Notes: generated by a model not told the origin, from the sequence alone. A stretch of DNA of 64,000 nt from Pseudomonas sp. RIT623 (GCF_004519305.1 NZ_SOZA01000025.1:1-64000); one strand, 5' to 3'; shown: positions 51,648-59,449, counted from the first letter of the stretch. Numbers and translations: made by a program.

Positions 51648-52361
51648 TCATCGGTAGGTGATGAGCTCCGGCAACCGCAACAGCCGCACATGGGCCTGGC
51701 TGTTGAAGGAAGCCAGTGTCACGTCGCGGCCACGGAACTTCAGGTGGCTGAGCGACGTATTGATGATCTGCCAGTTCAGGCTGAACGCCTGAGCCGGCGT
51801 GATTCCGGTAATCAGGTGGAGCAGGGCGGCGATGGTGCCGCCGGAGGTGAACAGGGCAATGTTGTCGGCGCTGGCGGCGCTGGCGAGCAGGCGCTCCAGG
51901 CCAGCGCCGACCCGGCCAGTGAAGGACTGCCAGGTTTCCAGGCGGTCGTCGTGGTCATGGTCGCCGTCGTGCCAGCGCTGCACCATCAGGGCGAACAGGC
52001 GCTGGAACTCGCTGCGGTGCTGGGCGCCGTTGCGCAGTACATGCAGGGCTTCAGGCTCTTCAGGCAGCAGGCGCGGGAGCAGGGCGCGGATCACGCCATC
52101 GGCGTCGAACTCGTTGAAAGCCGCATCGGTCTCAATGGCCGGGATCGGGTTGCCATGGCCATGCAGCGCATCCAGGGCCAGGCGGGCGGTGTCCTGCTGG
52201 CGACGCAAGGTGCCGGCCACACAGCGGTCCAGGCGCAGGCCCAGTTGGGCGAGGTGTTCGCCCAACGCCTGGCTCTGACGTTCGCCTACAGGCGACAGCA
52301 CGTCGTAGTCGGCGGCACCAAAGGAGGCTTGGCCATGTCGGATCAGGTAGAGATTGCCCAC
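51648..52361 (-). CDS. histidine phosphatase family protein
   Basis: The 237-residue protein has the phosphoglycerate-mutase-like RHG motif 'LYLIRHGQASFG' (about 4-15) and the later His region 'IALFTSGGTIAALL' where the second catalytic His is replaced by Gly-Gly. The usual 'SHG' motif is 'SGG' here, so activity may be reduced. It is the first gene of the minus-strand SCP2 cluster and is divergent from sohB. Confidence 0.85.
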   Translation of the reverse strand: MGNLYLIRHGQASFGAADYDVLSPVGERQSQALGEHLAQLGLRLDRCVAGTLRRQQDTARLALDALHGHGNPIPAIETDAAFNEFDADGVIRALLPRLLPEEPEALHVLRNGAQHRSEFQRLFALMVQRWHDGDHDHDDRLETWQSFTGRVGAGLERLLASAASADNIALFTSGGTIAALLHLITGITPAQAFSLNWQIINTSLSHLKFRGRDVTLASFNSQAHVRLLRLPELITYR

Positions 52362-52560
52362 GTTGAAGTCCGGCCCGGTTGGAGGTTGCTGCGAGGTTAG
52401 GTTGCCCCAGGCAGGCTGTCAACGAAAAAACATACAAGCGTTTGAAAAGGTCGTTTGAACTGTGTTGCCAGCATTTTCACCCGCTGGCAGCGGCTCTGGC
52501 GCCCCGGTATGCTTGCATCCAGTTCGCGTCCTTGCGGCGCTGGTTTATCAAGGAGTCAAT

Positions 52561-53577
52561 GTGGAGTTTCTTGCCGAATACGCAAGCTTTCTCGCCAAAA
52601 CCGCCACCCTGGTGATTGCCATCCTGGTGGTGCTGTCGGCCATCGCCGGCCTGCGTGGCAAAGGGCGGCGCAAGCCGGGCGGGCAACTGCAGGTCACCCG
52701 CCTCAACGAGTTCTACAAGGAACTGCGCGAGCGCCTGGAGTCGGGCCTGCTCGACAAGGCCCAGCTCAAGGCTGTGCGCAAGCAGCAGGCCAAGGCGGAA
52801 AAACAGCAGAAGAAAAAGCCCGAGGACAAGCGCCGGGTGTTCGTCCTCGATTTCGACGGCGACATCAAGGCCTCGGCCACCGAGAGCCTGCGCAACGAGA
52901 TCACCGCGCTGCTGACCCTGGCCACCCCGCGTGACGAGGTGGTGCTGCGCCTGGAGAGCGGCGGTGGCCTGGTGCACAGCTACGGCCTGGCCGCCTCGCA
53001 ACTGGCGCGCATCCGCGAAGCCGGCATCCCGCTGACCATTTGCATTGACAAGGTCGCCGCCAGTGGCGGTTACATGATGGCCTGCATCGGCGAGAAGATC
53101 GTCAGCGCGCCGTTCGCCGTGCTCGGTTCCATCGGCGTGGTAGCGCAGATGCCCAACGTCAACCGCCTGCTGAAAAAGCACGACATCGATTTCGAGGTGC
53201 TCACCGCCGGCGAGTACAAGCGCACCCTGACCGTGTTCGGCGAGAACACCGACAAGGGCCGGGAGAAGTTCCAGGAAGACCTCGACATCACCCACAAGCT
53301 GTTCAAGGACTTCGTCGCCCGCTACCGCCCGCAGTTGCACATCGACGAAGTGGCCACCGGTGAAGTGTGGCTGGGTATCGCCGCGCTGAACCGCCAGTTG
53401 GTCGACGAGCTGGGCACCAGCGACGAATACCTGAGCCGCAGTGCTCGCGAGGCCAATGTGTTCCACCTGCGCTTTGCTGAACGCAAGAGCCTGCAGGAGC
53501 GAATCGGCATGGCGGCCAGCGGCGCGGTGGAGAATACCGTGGTGGGGCTGTGGAGCAAGCTTGGTCGCTTGCGCTAA
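52561..53577 (+). CDS. sohB: inner-membrane peptidase SohB (S49 family)
   Basis: SohB (338 residues) is a signal-peptide-peptidase-A-like serine protease anchored by an N-terminal helix (about 12-32). The catalytic Ser is in 'DKVAASGGYMMACIG' and the Lys in 'AGEYKRTLTVFGENTDKGR', the S49 Ser/Lys dyad. A Lys-rich coiled segment (about 55-90) precedes the protease domain. The start is GTG 52561 with AAGGAG 7 bp upstream; the open frame upstream is rejected. It is followed by a hairpin and the tRNA-Cys promoter. Confidence 0.93.
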   Translation: MEFLAEYASFLAKTATLVIAILVVLSAIAGLRGKGRRKPGGQLQVTRLNEFYKELRERLESGLLDKAQLKAVRKQQAKAEKQQKKKPEDKRRVFVLDFDGDIKASATESLRNEITALLTLATPRDEVVLRLESGGGLVHSYGLAASQLARIREAGIPLTICIDKVAASGGYMMACIGEKIVSAPFAVLGSIGVVAQMPNVNRLLKKHDIDFEVLTAGEYKRTLTVFGENTDKGREKFQEDLDITHKLFKDFVARYRPQLHIDEVATGEVWLGIAALNRQLVDELGTSDEYLSRSAREANVFHLRFAERKSLQERIGMAASGAVENTVVGLWSKLGRLR

Positions 53578-53587
53578 CACCTTGAAG

Positions 53588-53613
53588 CCCTTGAAGATTT
53601 TTTTCTTCAAGGG
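53588..53613 (+). terminator. hairpin terminator after sohB
   Basis: A perfect 10-bp stem (CCCTTGAAGA / TCTTCAAGGG) with a T6 loop begins 11 bp after the sohB stop codon. There is no T-run after the stem, so termination may be weak. Confidence 0.6.
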
Positions 53614-53615
53614 GG

Positions 53616-53644
53616 TTGCAAGGTGATTCGAATGCCGACATAAT
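53616..53644 (+). promoter_or_regulatory. sigma-70 promoter of tRNA-Cys
   Basis: A -35 TTGCAA (53616-53621) and a -10 CATAAT (53639-53644) are separated by 17 bp. The predicted start near 53651 leaves a roughly 70-nt leader before the tRNA. Confidence 0.7.
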
Positions 53645-53721
53645 GGCCTCCATCGAAACGCAGCTGACTTGAAAAAGTTCAGCGGTTTCAAGGAGATAGC
53701 GAAAGCTGACTCCGACTTTGA

Positions 53722-53795
53722 GGCCGAGTAGCAAAGTGGTTATGCTCCGGATTGCAAATCCGTCTACGCCGGTTCGATTCCGACCTCGGCCTCCA
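53722..53795 (+). tRNA. tRNA-Cys (anticodon GCA), phage attachment target
   Basis: The 74-nt gene has the acceptor stem GGCCGAG/CTCGGCC, anticodon loop TTGCAAA, T-loop TTCGATT and encoded CCA. The integrase gene starts about 1.2 kb away and points towards the tRNA, and all genes to its right are phage-like. The tRNA is intact, so the element's attL must restore its 3' end. Confidence 0.97.
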
Positions 53796-53802
53796 CCATT
53801 CG

Positions 53803-53834
53803 AAACCCCGCAGATCTAGATCTGCGGGGTTTTT
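53803..53834 (+). terminator. strong terminator just right of tRNA-Cys
   Basis: A perfect 14-bp stem (AAACCCCGCAGATC / GATCTGCGGGGTTT) with a TA loop and a TTTTTC tail. It ends tRNA-Cys transcription on the plus strand and shields the phage end. It lies inside or at the edge of attL. Confidence 0.88.
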
Positions 53835-53856
53835 CTTTGCGGGCAGGAAATGCAAA

Positions 53857-53889
53857 GTGTTCCGCAACTTTTGGCATGTGTTCCGCAAC
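53857..53889. other. candidate integrase arm-type binding sites
   Basis: The 12-bp sequence GTGTTCCGCAAC occurs twice, at 53857-53868 and 53878-53889, a start-to-start distance of 21 bp (two helical turns), between tRNA-Cys and the integrase stop codon. Spaced direct repeats next to the core site are typical of integrase arm-type sites. The role is inferred. Confidence 0.6.
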
Positions 53890-53895
53890 CCATGC

Positions 53896-54960
53896 CTATT
53901 TCGTTGGGCTCACAACCTCGCCCACGCGGCGATAAACCCGCTTGGTGATCTCTTCTTTCGAGTGCCCCAGCAATCGGCTGGCGTGGCTGATATCCTCGAT
54001 CTCCGAGGCAGCCTTCGGGCGGATGTCGCGGAACTGAAACTGACGAACCTTGGCGGCCAGGTCAGCGTTGCCATCGGCAGCGAGCTTCCTCGCTGCCTTG
54101 TCCCGCGCTTCTGCGAAGCGGTTGCGCAGCATTTCCCAGCTCATGCGCAGTCCCGCGTCATTGGTGATCAGGCGTGAATTTCGCACGCCCTGCAGTTTGC
54201 GCCGTTCAAGCAGCGCCTCGATGAACAGGCCCAGGCCGGTCAGTACGCCATTCACGTGCCGGCGAATTCGCAACTTCTTATCGGTCTTGTTCTGGTCGAC
54301 CCACAAGTAGTCCTCGTCGAGGTCGACCGTGCTGAACTTCAGCGTGTCGGCAGGGCGCTGGCCGGCCAGGTAGGCCAGATCCATGGCGTCCTTAAGACCC
54401 TGGTCGCCTTCGGCGTACACCGCATCCCAGATCTCGTCGGCCGCGTAGAAGTCGCGGACCTTCTCTTTGTTGCGGCGAACCGCCAGGCAGGGGTTTCGCT
54501 CGGCGAAGCCCCACTCCATGGCCATGGTAAAAACGTGCGACAACAGGGCGATCTCCCGATTTGCCCGAGTCTTCGCGGTGCGGGCGTCGCGGTACTGGGC
54601 GACGACCGGCGGGCTGATTGCCTCGATCGGCGCGTCACCGAACGCATTGCGCAGGCGCTCCAGCTCGTACTTGTTGTCTTTCTGAGTGCGCGGCGCTTTC
54701 GTCGGGATGATGTCCCGCTCATACCGATCGAACAGCTCGCCCATAGTTGCCATAACCTTAGGCCTTGCCTTCTGCTCCAGGCGTGCCCACTCCAGCTTGG
54801 CTTCTGCCAGGTCCTGCCCCAAAGGGATTTCGACCCTCCTTCCGTCCGCGTCCCTACCGCAGTAGTAGTACGCAACCCAAATTTTCCCGCCTTTCCTTTT
54901 CCGGGTCCGCCGAAGCATGCGCTCCGGCAGGTCACGGTTTTCCTTTTTTCTATGGCGCAC
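53896..54960 (-). CDS. int: phage tyrosine integrase
   Basis: The 354-residue protein is a tyrosine recombinase. The N-terminal arm-binding region (about 15-65) is followed by a core-binding SAM-like domain (about 70-165) and the catalytic domain. Catalytic residues I see are R202 ('AGQRPADTL'), R314 in 'FRDIRPKAASE', H333 in 'RLLGHSKEE' and the nucleophile Y343 ('RVYRR'). The second conserved His is Arg (R311), as in many phage integrases. The start is GTG 54960, 3 bp after the excisionase-like stop codon. It is the endmost gene next to the tRNA-Cys target. Confidence 0.95.
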   Translation of the reverse strand: MRHRKKENRDLPERMLRRTRKRKGGKIWVAYYYCGRDADGRRVEIPLGQDLAEAKLEWARLEQKARPKVMATMGELFDRYERDIIPTKAPRTQKDNKYELERLRNAFGDAPIEAISPPVVAQYRDARTAKTRANREIALLSHVFTMAMEWGFAERNPCLAVRRNKEKVRDFYAADEIWDAVYAEGDQGLKDAMDLAYLAGQRPADTLKFSTVDLDEDYLWVDQNKTDKKLRIRRHVNGVLTGLGLFIEALLERRKLQGVRNSRLITNDAGLRMSWEMLRNRFAEARDKAARKLAADGNADLAAKVRQFQFRDIRPKAASEIEDISHASRLLGHSKEEITKRVYRRVGEVVSPTK

Positions 54961-54963
54961 CTT

Positions 54964-55200
54964 CTACCCCACGCGCGATAAGTCCAATGTCCATGTTTCA
55001 GCCGTGGCATTCGTTGCCGTTGGCTTGACGCCTGCCATCTTGAGCCTGGCGTATACCCGGCCGACAATGGGCCGCCTGGCCCGGGTGAGCGTGTACTGCC
55101 AGCCATTGTTGGCCAGCCACGTGATCTGTTTGCTCGGGAGCTGGTAGCCGGTAACCCGCACCACCTCTTCCTCGTCGAGGAACTCGCTTGCATGTTCCAT
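54964..55200 (-). CDS. excisionase-like small DNA-binding protein (DUF4224-like)
   Basis: This 78-residue protein begins 'MEHASEFLDEEEVVRVTGYQ' and contains 'KQITWLANNGWQYTLTRARR', a layout I associate with DUF4224 proteins found just upstream of phage integrases. The winged-helix look and position suggest an excisionase or integrase regulator. A GGAGAC site precedes ATG 55200. Its stop codon is 3 bp before the integrase start, so the two are co-transcribed. Confidence 0.75.
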   Translation of the reverse strand: MEHASEFLDEEEVVRVTGYQLPSKQITWLANNGWQYTLTRARRPIVGRVYARLKMAGVKPTATNATAETWTLDLSRVG

Positions 55201-55239
55201 GGGATGGTCTCCACTCCGCCGGTGGCGGTAGGTTGGTGG

Positions 55240-55563
55240 TCAATCGAGCTGGTAGTAGACGTAGCAGTCGACGCCCTGGTCTTTGAGTGACTGGTACATG
55301 GCCTGGACGCCGGCGTACCGACGGTTGCCGATGCCGGCGAACGGCGCCGATAGGTGCAGGCCGCGTGGGTGGTAGGTGCTGGCCGGGTAAACATCACCTG
55401 GCAGGTCCTTGATCAGGCTGGCGCGCATGCCGCGCAGCGGTATGACAACCCGGTCCAGGTTGGCGCTGCCGCCGTCGTCCTGGCATTCATTTGCGGCAGA
55501 CGTGCCGGCTTCGGTGGCGATCCGGATCTTCTCGGGCAAACTGGCCAGTTCTTCTTTCGTCAT
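55240..55563 (-). CDS. phage early protein of unknown function
   Basis: This 107-residue protein has an N-terminal acidic helix ('KEELASLPEKIRIATEAG') and a Tyr/Pro-rich middle. The C-terminal half, 'NRRYAGVQAMYQSLKDQGVD', suggests a small alpha/beta fold, possibly nucleotide-binding. I recognise no family. GGAGAGC precedes ATG 55563. Confidence 0.6.
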   Translation of the reverse strand: MTKEELASLPEKIRIATEAGTSAANECQDDGGSANLDRVVIPLRGMRASLIKDLPGDVYPASTYHPRGLHLSAPFAGIGNRRYAGVQAMYQSLKDQGVDCYVYYQLD

Positions 55564-55637
55564 GGCAATAGCTCTCCATGCCCGCGCATGTCGGCGGGCT
55601 CATGTGTTAAAAGGGTTGATCAAACAGGAGGATCGAT

Positions 55638-55808
55638 ATGGGCAAGACAGCCAAACCGTTCTACTTCGTTGCTGCGCCACTGATTTCGATCGGCGCTGCA
55701 TTCGCCGCTATCGGAGCATCTGGGCAGGCTGCTTTCGGTTACACCGCGATTGGCTTGTTGGTGCCAGGCCTTGTACTACTAGCTGCAGGATTTCGCCGGC
55801 GGGCTTGA
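55638..55808 (+). CDS. 56-residue membrane protein
   Basis: Two hydrophobic helices (about 9-30 and 34-52) with a basic C-terminus 'GFRRRA'. A perfect AGGAGG lies 6 bp before ATG 55638, the strongest ribosome binding site in the prophage end. It runs against the surrounding minus-strand genes, so it has its own promoter and may be a lysogeny-expressed gene. Function unknown. Confidence 0.7.
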   Translation: MGKTAKPFYFVAAPLISIGAAFAAIGASGQAAFGYTAIGLLVPGLVLLAAGFRRRA

Positions 55809-55824
55809 GCAGTTGGGGGAGGGG

Positions 55825-56085
55825 TTAGTAGTCGAAATCGTATTCGTCGAAGCAGGGCGCGCACAGTGGGCGTTGGCTGCGCTGTGCCCATGCGGAGGTC
55901 TTGAGCAGCCAGCGGCTCTTATCGACGAACCGGCCGCAGTCGCGGCAGTGGGTATGGTGATCTTCAGCCTTGAGCGTGGAGAACTTGGCGATGCGCTGGC
56001 GCTCTTCTTCGGCGAGCAGTTTCCGGAAGTGCTCTTGCTCTTCCTTCTCCGTCATGTGCGGGTAGATCCTGCTCATGCCGATCAT
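55825..56085 (-). CDS. small zinc-finger-like phage protein
   Basis: This 86-residue protein has a helical N-terminus ('KEEQEHFRKLLAEEERQRIA') and a likely zinc knuckle made by 'HCRDCG' and 'LCAPCF'. ATG 56085 overlaps the stop of the 16-codon frame upstream (ATGA), supporting coupled translation. Later in-frame ATGs at 56076 and 56055 are possible starts. Phage zinc-finger proteins of this size often modulate host enzymes; this is inference. Confidence 0.65.
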   Translation of the reverse strand: MIGMSRIYPHMTEKEEQEHFRKLLAEEERQRIAKFSTLKAEDHHTHCRDCGRFVDKSRWLLKTSAWAQRSQRPLCAPCFDEYDFDY

Positions 56086-56132
56086 CGCGGTGCCCGATAG
56101 ATCAGGTAGGCCATGTAGGCGAGGGCGATCAT
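56082..56132 (-). CDS. 16-codon frame in a coupled phage operon
   Basis: The frame encodes a hydrophobic 16-residue peptide, 'MIALAYMAYLIYRAPR'. Its ATG overlaps the upstream stop (ATGA), is preceded by AAGGAGG at 8 bp, and its stop overlaps the next ATG (ATGA). It could be a real micro-membrane-protein or only a translational bridge. No coding statistics are possible at this length. Confidence 0.4.
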   Translation of the reverse strand: MIALAYMAYLIYRAPR

Positions 56133-56446
56133 GGTTTGGCCTCCTTGCGTTCGGCGATGACGGCATCAGTTCGCCTATCCAAGTCGTGGTCGTTAATCAC
56201 GATATTGTCTGGAACCAGGCCGGCGAACAGTCCGCCGTTTTGGATGGTGTCAACGTCGGCCTGGCGGAGGACGCGGTACCGCTCGGCATCCTTGCGCAGC
56301 GCCTCGTTCTCGGCAGCGAGCTTGCCCAGCAGGCCGTAGCACTCGGCAAGCAGGTTGTTTGCCGCCTCGATCGCAGGGCCTTTGCCGGCCACGCCGCGCT
56401 GGCAGGCCTTCATCAGGCCCTGAACATCGGTTGTTTGACTGGTCAT
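56129..56446 (-). CDS. phage protein of unknown function, helical
   Basis: This 105-residue protein has an N-terminal helical part ('LMKACQRGVAGKGPAIEAAN'), a heptad-like helix ('LLGKLAAENEALRKDAERYR') and an acidic C-terminus. Its ATG overlaps the ASCH gene stop by 4 bp (ATGA) and its stop overlaps the 16-codon frame. Such coiled-coil early phage proteins are common and uncharacterised. Confidence 0.65.
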   Translation of the reverse strand: MTSQTTDVQGLMKACQRGVAGKGPAIEAANNLLAECYGLLGKLAAENEALRKDAERYRVLRQADVDTIQNGGLFAGLVPDNIVINDHDLDRRTDAVIAERKEAKP

Positions 56447-56895
56447 AACTTTCCCTCGGTCGGCGGATGAACCGGACACGGCCAGCGCAGTGAGCCGTTT
56501 CCACTCGGGCAGGTGCACAGCGCGTCATCAGGCACGTCAAAGAACCCCAGGCGCCCCTTCATCGGCACGAACGGCAACGGTCGCGGATCACGTAGGGCGA
56601 ACCCTTTCTCTCCCATGTACCAGGGAGATTCGCTGTGATCGAGGCTGTCGACCAGCTCTACGGAGCCGATGATCCCGCCTCGCAACAGGTTGTCAGGCGG
56701 CACAGGGAATGGCGGCTTTATCCCTCTTTGCGCCATGAAATCAAACGCCGAGAGAAACTCGCGCCGGGTCATGCCGGCGGCAGCGTGCACCAAGAAGCGA
56801 CCTCGAAACTTCGTGTGCCAGGTCCGATTTTCGATGTCCTTGCCACCGCTCATGATCAGCCAGGCCCATGGTTGGCGAATTGAAAGCGCCTTCAC
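56443..56895 (-). CDS. ASCH domain (PUA-like) phage protein
   Basis: The 150-residue protein opens with the ASCH signature 'ALSIRQPWAWLIMSGGKDIE' then 'NRTWHTKFRGRFLVHAAAG'. ASCH domains have a PUA-like RNA-binding fold and some are ribonucleases or acetylcytidine amidohydrolases. The C-terminal 'CTCPSGNGSLRWPCPVHP' has several cysteines that could bind zinc. It overlaps the genes on both sides by 4 bp. Confidence 0.85.
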   Translation of the reverse strand: MKALSIRQPWAWLIMSGGKDIENRTWHTKFRGRFLVHAAAGMTRREFLSAFDFMAQRGIKPPFPVPPDNLLRGGIIGSVELVDSLDHSESPWYMGEKGFALRDPRPLPFVPMKGRLGFFDVPDDALCTCPSGNGSLRWPCPVHPPTEGKL

Positions 56896-57143
56896 AGTTG
56901 ATACCTCTCATCATTCCAGCGCCCAGGCGCCAGTGCGGGTGTAGGTTCGGGTTGTGTTTCGTGCGGTGAGAGCTGGCGCTCGTTGCCGGCCTGCAGCTGG
57001 CCGTCGGGGATGCAGCTGATCGACGACTCGTTGAGGATGTAGCAGGTGACGCCGCGCTGGCTGTCGTGCTGCACGTCGATGACGTTCTCGGTTGCGCTGG
57101 CGCCGGTGGCCAGCAGCGCGAGGAGGAGGGCGAGGCGGGTCAT
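56892..57143 (-). CDS. small exported phage protein
   Basis: The 83-residue protein has a clear signal peptide ('MTRLALLLALLATGASA', cleavage about 17). The mature part contains two cysteines about 10 residues apart ('VTCYILNESSISCIPDG') and a Pro-rich tail. Secretion in an early phage operon is unusual; an envelope or exclusion role is possible but unproven. ATG 57143 overlaps the upstream gene stop (ATGA). Confidence 0.7.
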   Translation of the reverse strand: MTRLALLLALLATGASATENVIDVQHDSQRGVTCYILNESSISCIPDGQLQAGNERQLSPHETQPEPTPALAPGRWNDERYQL

Positions 57144-57514
57144 GGCCACTCCTTGCTGGTCTGTTCGCACTGGGCGGCCAGCTTCAGTAGGTTGATTGTG
57201 GTGGGCCGGAATCCATCGATGTTGGGATATCCCTCAAAGCGATGACCGCTCGGGTAGGCCTCAAACGGACCGTGCCAGCACCAGTTAATCCACCAGTCCT
57301 CCCATACGGTGTACGCGTCCTGGCCTTCGCCCCAGCAGTCCACGCCGCCGCCCACGCTCAGAACGTGTCGCACACTGGAGCCTTGGTCGTACGCCAGTTC
57401 GGTTGGCTCCTGATCACGCCAGGCATTGCGGTAGACCGATGGCAAAAGCTCCACCATGCGCTTGCTGAGCTTCTTCTCTATGCGGGCCTTCATGGGCACC
57501 CTTTTCTTGGGCAT
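57140..57514 (-). CDS. phage protein of unknown function
   Basis: The 124-residue protein begins 'MPKKRVPMKARIEKKLSKRM' and is rich in Trp and acidic residues in its second half ('AYTVWEDWWINWCWHGPFEA'). I recognise no family. AAGGAA lies 7 bp before ATG 57514. An in-frame extension to 57604 contains 'HCRECG', a possible zinc ligand pair, so a longer start cannot be excluded. Confidence 0.65.
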   Translation of the reverse strand: MPKKRVPMKARIEKKLSKRMVELLPSVYRNAWRDQEPTELAYDQGSSVRHVLSVGGGVDCWGEGQDAYTVWEDWWINWCWHGPFEAYPSGHRFEGYPNIDGFRPTTINLLKLAAQCEQTSKEWP

Positions 57515-57605
57515 GACGATTCCTTGGCCGCACTCGCGGCAGTGAATAGAGGGGAGAGGGGTTACAGCTGGGTGGAGTACAAATGTGCTCTTTGCGAGCT
57601 GCAAC

Positions 57606-58271
57606 TTATTCGCCCTGGTTGGCCAGAGCGTTCAGTCGCTGGAAGGAGGTTCCGGGGATTTCGTGGTCAATCTCTACGCCGCAGCTGCATTGTCCCGGCT
57701 TGTAGTCGTCGACCGCTTTGCAGTTGAGCTTGTGCCCGTTGATCGTCTGCGGGGTTGTCGCGCGCGGCTCTGCGCTGGCGGGTAGGACCGCGCACACCGC
57801 ATCGTAAAGGTCGAATGGATCATCCGCGCGAAACAAGGCTTTCATCTTGGTGAGCAGCGCATCCCGCTCGGCCAGCTTGGCGTGTTGACGCTCGTTCGCT
57901 TCGACAGCCTGCTTCCAATCCGCAAGCCTCCGGGCCGCGACATTCATCCACGCATCAAGGCATGAGCGCAGTCGCTCAACCTCGCCAGGATCGGCGTGGG
58001 TGTAGAGCGGTCCGAGCTTGGCGATTTCGTCGAGACAGGCCCTCCAGCCGCCGCGATAGCCCTGGTCCCAGTCATGCGATTCGCTCAGTCTGGCCGTGCA
58101 AGATGGAAGCGCCACTGGCTCGCCCTGGTGCTGCTCGGCAGGCTGGGCAAGGAGGGCAGCAGCAAATCGAACGTGGGGCGGATCTTCGCTGCGCAGGGCG
58201 CTGTCTTGGATTTGTCGCCAGAGCGCGTCGAGGTGCTCGCGGGTGTTGCTGGATCGGTTTTCTGTGGGCAT
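57606..58271 (-). CDS. phage protein of unknown function with C-terminal Cys pair
   Basis: This 221-residue protein has a long helical middle (about 105-150, 'WKQAVEANERQHAKLAERDA'). Near its end are paired cysteines ('KPGQCSCGVEIDHEIPG') and a late 'NCKAVDDY', suggesting a small zinc site. I recognise no family. AAGGT precedes ATG 58271. It is separated from the gene upstream by the plus-strand gene at 58338. Confidence 0.65.
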   Translation of the reverse strand: MPTENRSSNTREHLDALWRQIQDSALRSEDPPHVRFAAALLAQPAEQHQGEPVALPSCTARLSESHDWDQGYRGGWRACLDEIAKLGPLYTHADPGEVERLRSCLDAWMNVAARRLADWKQAVEANERQHAKLAERDALLTKMKALFRADDPFDLYDAVCAVLPASAEPRATTPQTINGHKLNCKAVDDYKPGQCSCGVEIDHEIPGTSFQRLNALANQGE

Positions 58272-58337
58272 GGGGATACCTTGAAGATTGAAGGCTATGT
58301 GCCATAGTCATTCCTCCATCAACAGGGAGTTATCGCT

Positions 58338-58514
58338 ATGGGTGTAAAAATCGAGTTTCACGACGGCCGCTCGGTCGAGTACGAAAACGCAGTTCGAGTT
58401 GCGGATTCTAAGAATGACTACGTTCTTTTCGATGAGAGTGGTGCCGTGCTTGCGCATGTCCATAAGTACGACGTGAAGAACCTTCACACCAAAGATCCTG
58501 ATGAGAAATGGTGA
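58338..58514 (+). CDS. 58-residue phage protein of unknown function
   Basis: The protein begins 'MGVKIEFHDGRSVEYENAVR' and reads as a small beta-rich domain ('KNDYVLFDESGAVLAHVHKY') with a charged tail. CAGGGAG precedes ATG by 9 bp. It is convergent with the methyltransferase gene, with a 1-bp gap between stop codons. It resembles short lysogenic-conversion genes by position only. Confidence 0.6.
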   Translation: MGVKIEFHDGRSVEYENAVRVADSKNDYVLFDESGAVLAHVHKYDVKNLHTKDPDEKW

Positions 58515-58515
58515 T

Positions 58516-59439
58516 TTAGGCCGCTTTCAGTAGGGCCTCAATCACTCTCTGCCCGGCCAGCGGCGGCACAGCGTTGCCTGCCATGTGCATGGTCAACCGG
58601 TGGTTGTCAGGGCGCAGGGTGTCAGCTGGAAACGACATGGCGGCCAAGGCCTCGCTGGCGCTGAGCATTCTCATCCGGTCACCGTCAACCAAGGCCCAGC
58701 GGTCCAGGGTGGTGATGGTTCCGATTGGTCGGTTGATGTCGCGGCCGGTGGTGCCGGAGCCCTTGCCGTAGTAGGGCATGATGAATCGGTCGCCGAAGCG
58801 CTGGCGGCCATTGCGTACCCGATCAAGCGTGGCCTGTGCGCGCCCTGGTTTCTCTATTGATGACCAACGCCCGGCGTCGAAGTCGAGGAAGCTGCTCGCC
58901 GGCACATGTTCGCACTGCTGCAGTTGTAGCTGGATCGGCGCCTTGCTCTTGGTGCAAATCAGGAACAGGCGCACCCGGTGTTGCGGGACGCCCAGATCGG
59001 CGCAGTCCACGATGTGCGGTGCGACCTGGTACCCGAGCCGCTGCATGGCATCCACCCAGCTGGGGTAGAGCACCCAGTTGACGAACTCGGGCACGTTCTC
59101 GATAACCCAGGCGTCCTGCTGCAGCACCTCAGCCGCTGATGGAACGGCCCAGGCCGTGGATCTCGACGCATCGTGTTCCGGGTTGCCGTTCTTCTTGCCG
59201 CGGGCTTTTGCGTGACCCTGGCAGCAGGGTGAGGCGATGCCGATATCGGTTCGCGGAACTGCTGCCCAGTTAGCCTGGTGCAGGTCCTGGCATACGTGGT
59301 CGGTGTCTTGGTGATTGGCTGCGTGCCACTTCACCGCCTCAGGCCAGTGATTTGCCGCCCAGAGAACCTGGACGCCTGCGGCGCGCGCGCCGGTGCTCCA
59401 TCCGCCTAGGCCGGCGAACAGGTCGATTGCTGTGGTCAT
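58516..59439 (-). CDS. DNA (cytosine-5-)-methyltransferase, orphan phage type
   Basis: The 307-residue enzyme has C5-methyltransferase motifs in order: I 'AIDLFAGLGGWSTG' (4-17), IV with catalytic Cys 'SPCCQGHA' (70-77, Cys73), VI 'ENVPEF' (114-119), VIII 'QHRVRLF' (153-159) and X 'MAGNAVPP' near 290. The motif IV Pro-Cys is shifted to Cys-Cys. No restriction enzyme is adjacent, so it is an orphan modifier of phage or host DNA. AAGGACC precedes ATG 59439, and the TGT-like gene is 10 bp upstream. Confidence 0.93.
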   Translation of the reverse strand: MTTAIDLFAGLGGWSTGARAAGVQVLWAANHWPEAVKWHAANHQDTDHVCQDLHQANWAAVPRTDIGIASPCCQGHAKARGKKNGNPEHDASRSTAWAVPSAAEVLQQDAWVIENVPEFVNWVLYPSWVDAMQRLGYQVAPHIVDCADLGVPQHRVRLFLICTKSKAPIQLQLQQCEHVPASSFLDFDAGRWSSIEKPGRAQATLDRVRNGRQRFGDRFIMPYYGKGSGTTGRDINRPIGTITTLDRWALVDGDRMRMLSASEALAAMSFPADTLRPDNHRLTMHMAGNAVPPLAGQRVIEALLKAA

Positions 59440-59449
59440 TGGGAGGTCC

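Noticed and set aside
53413..53721. Second tRNA (Gly or Leu) in front of tRNA-Cys, as in some Pseudomonas clusters
   Set aside because: The 70-nt leader cannot be folded into a tRNA and lacks a T-loop.
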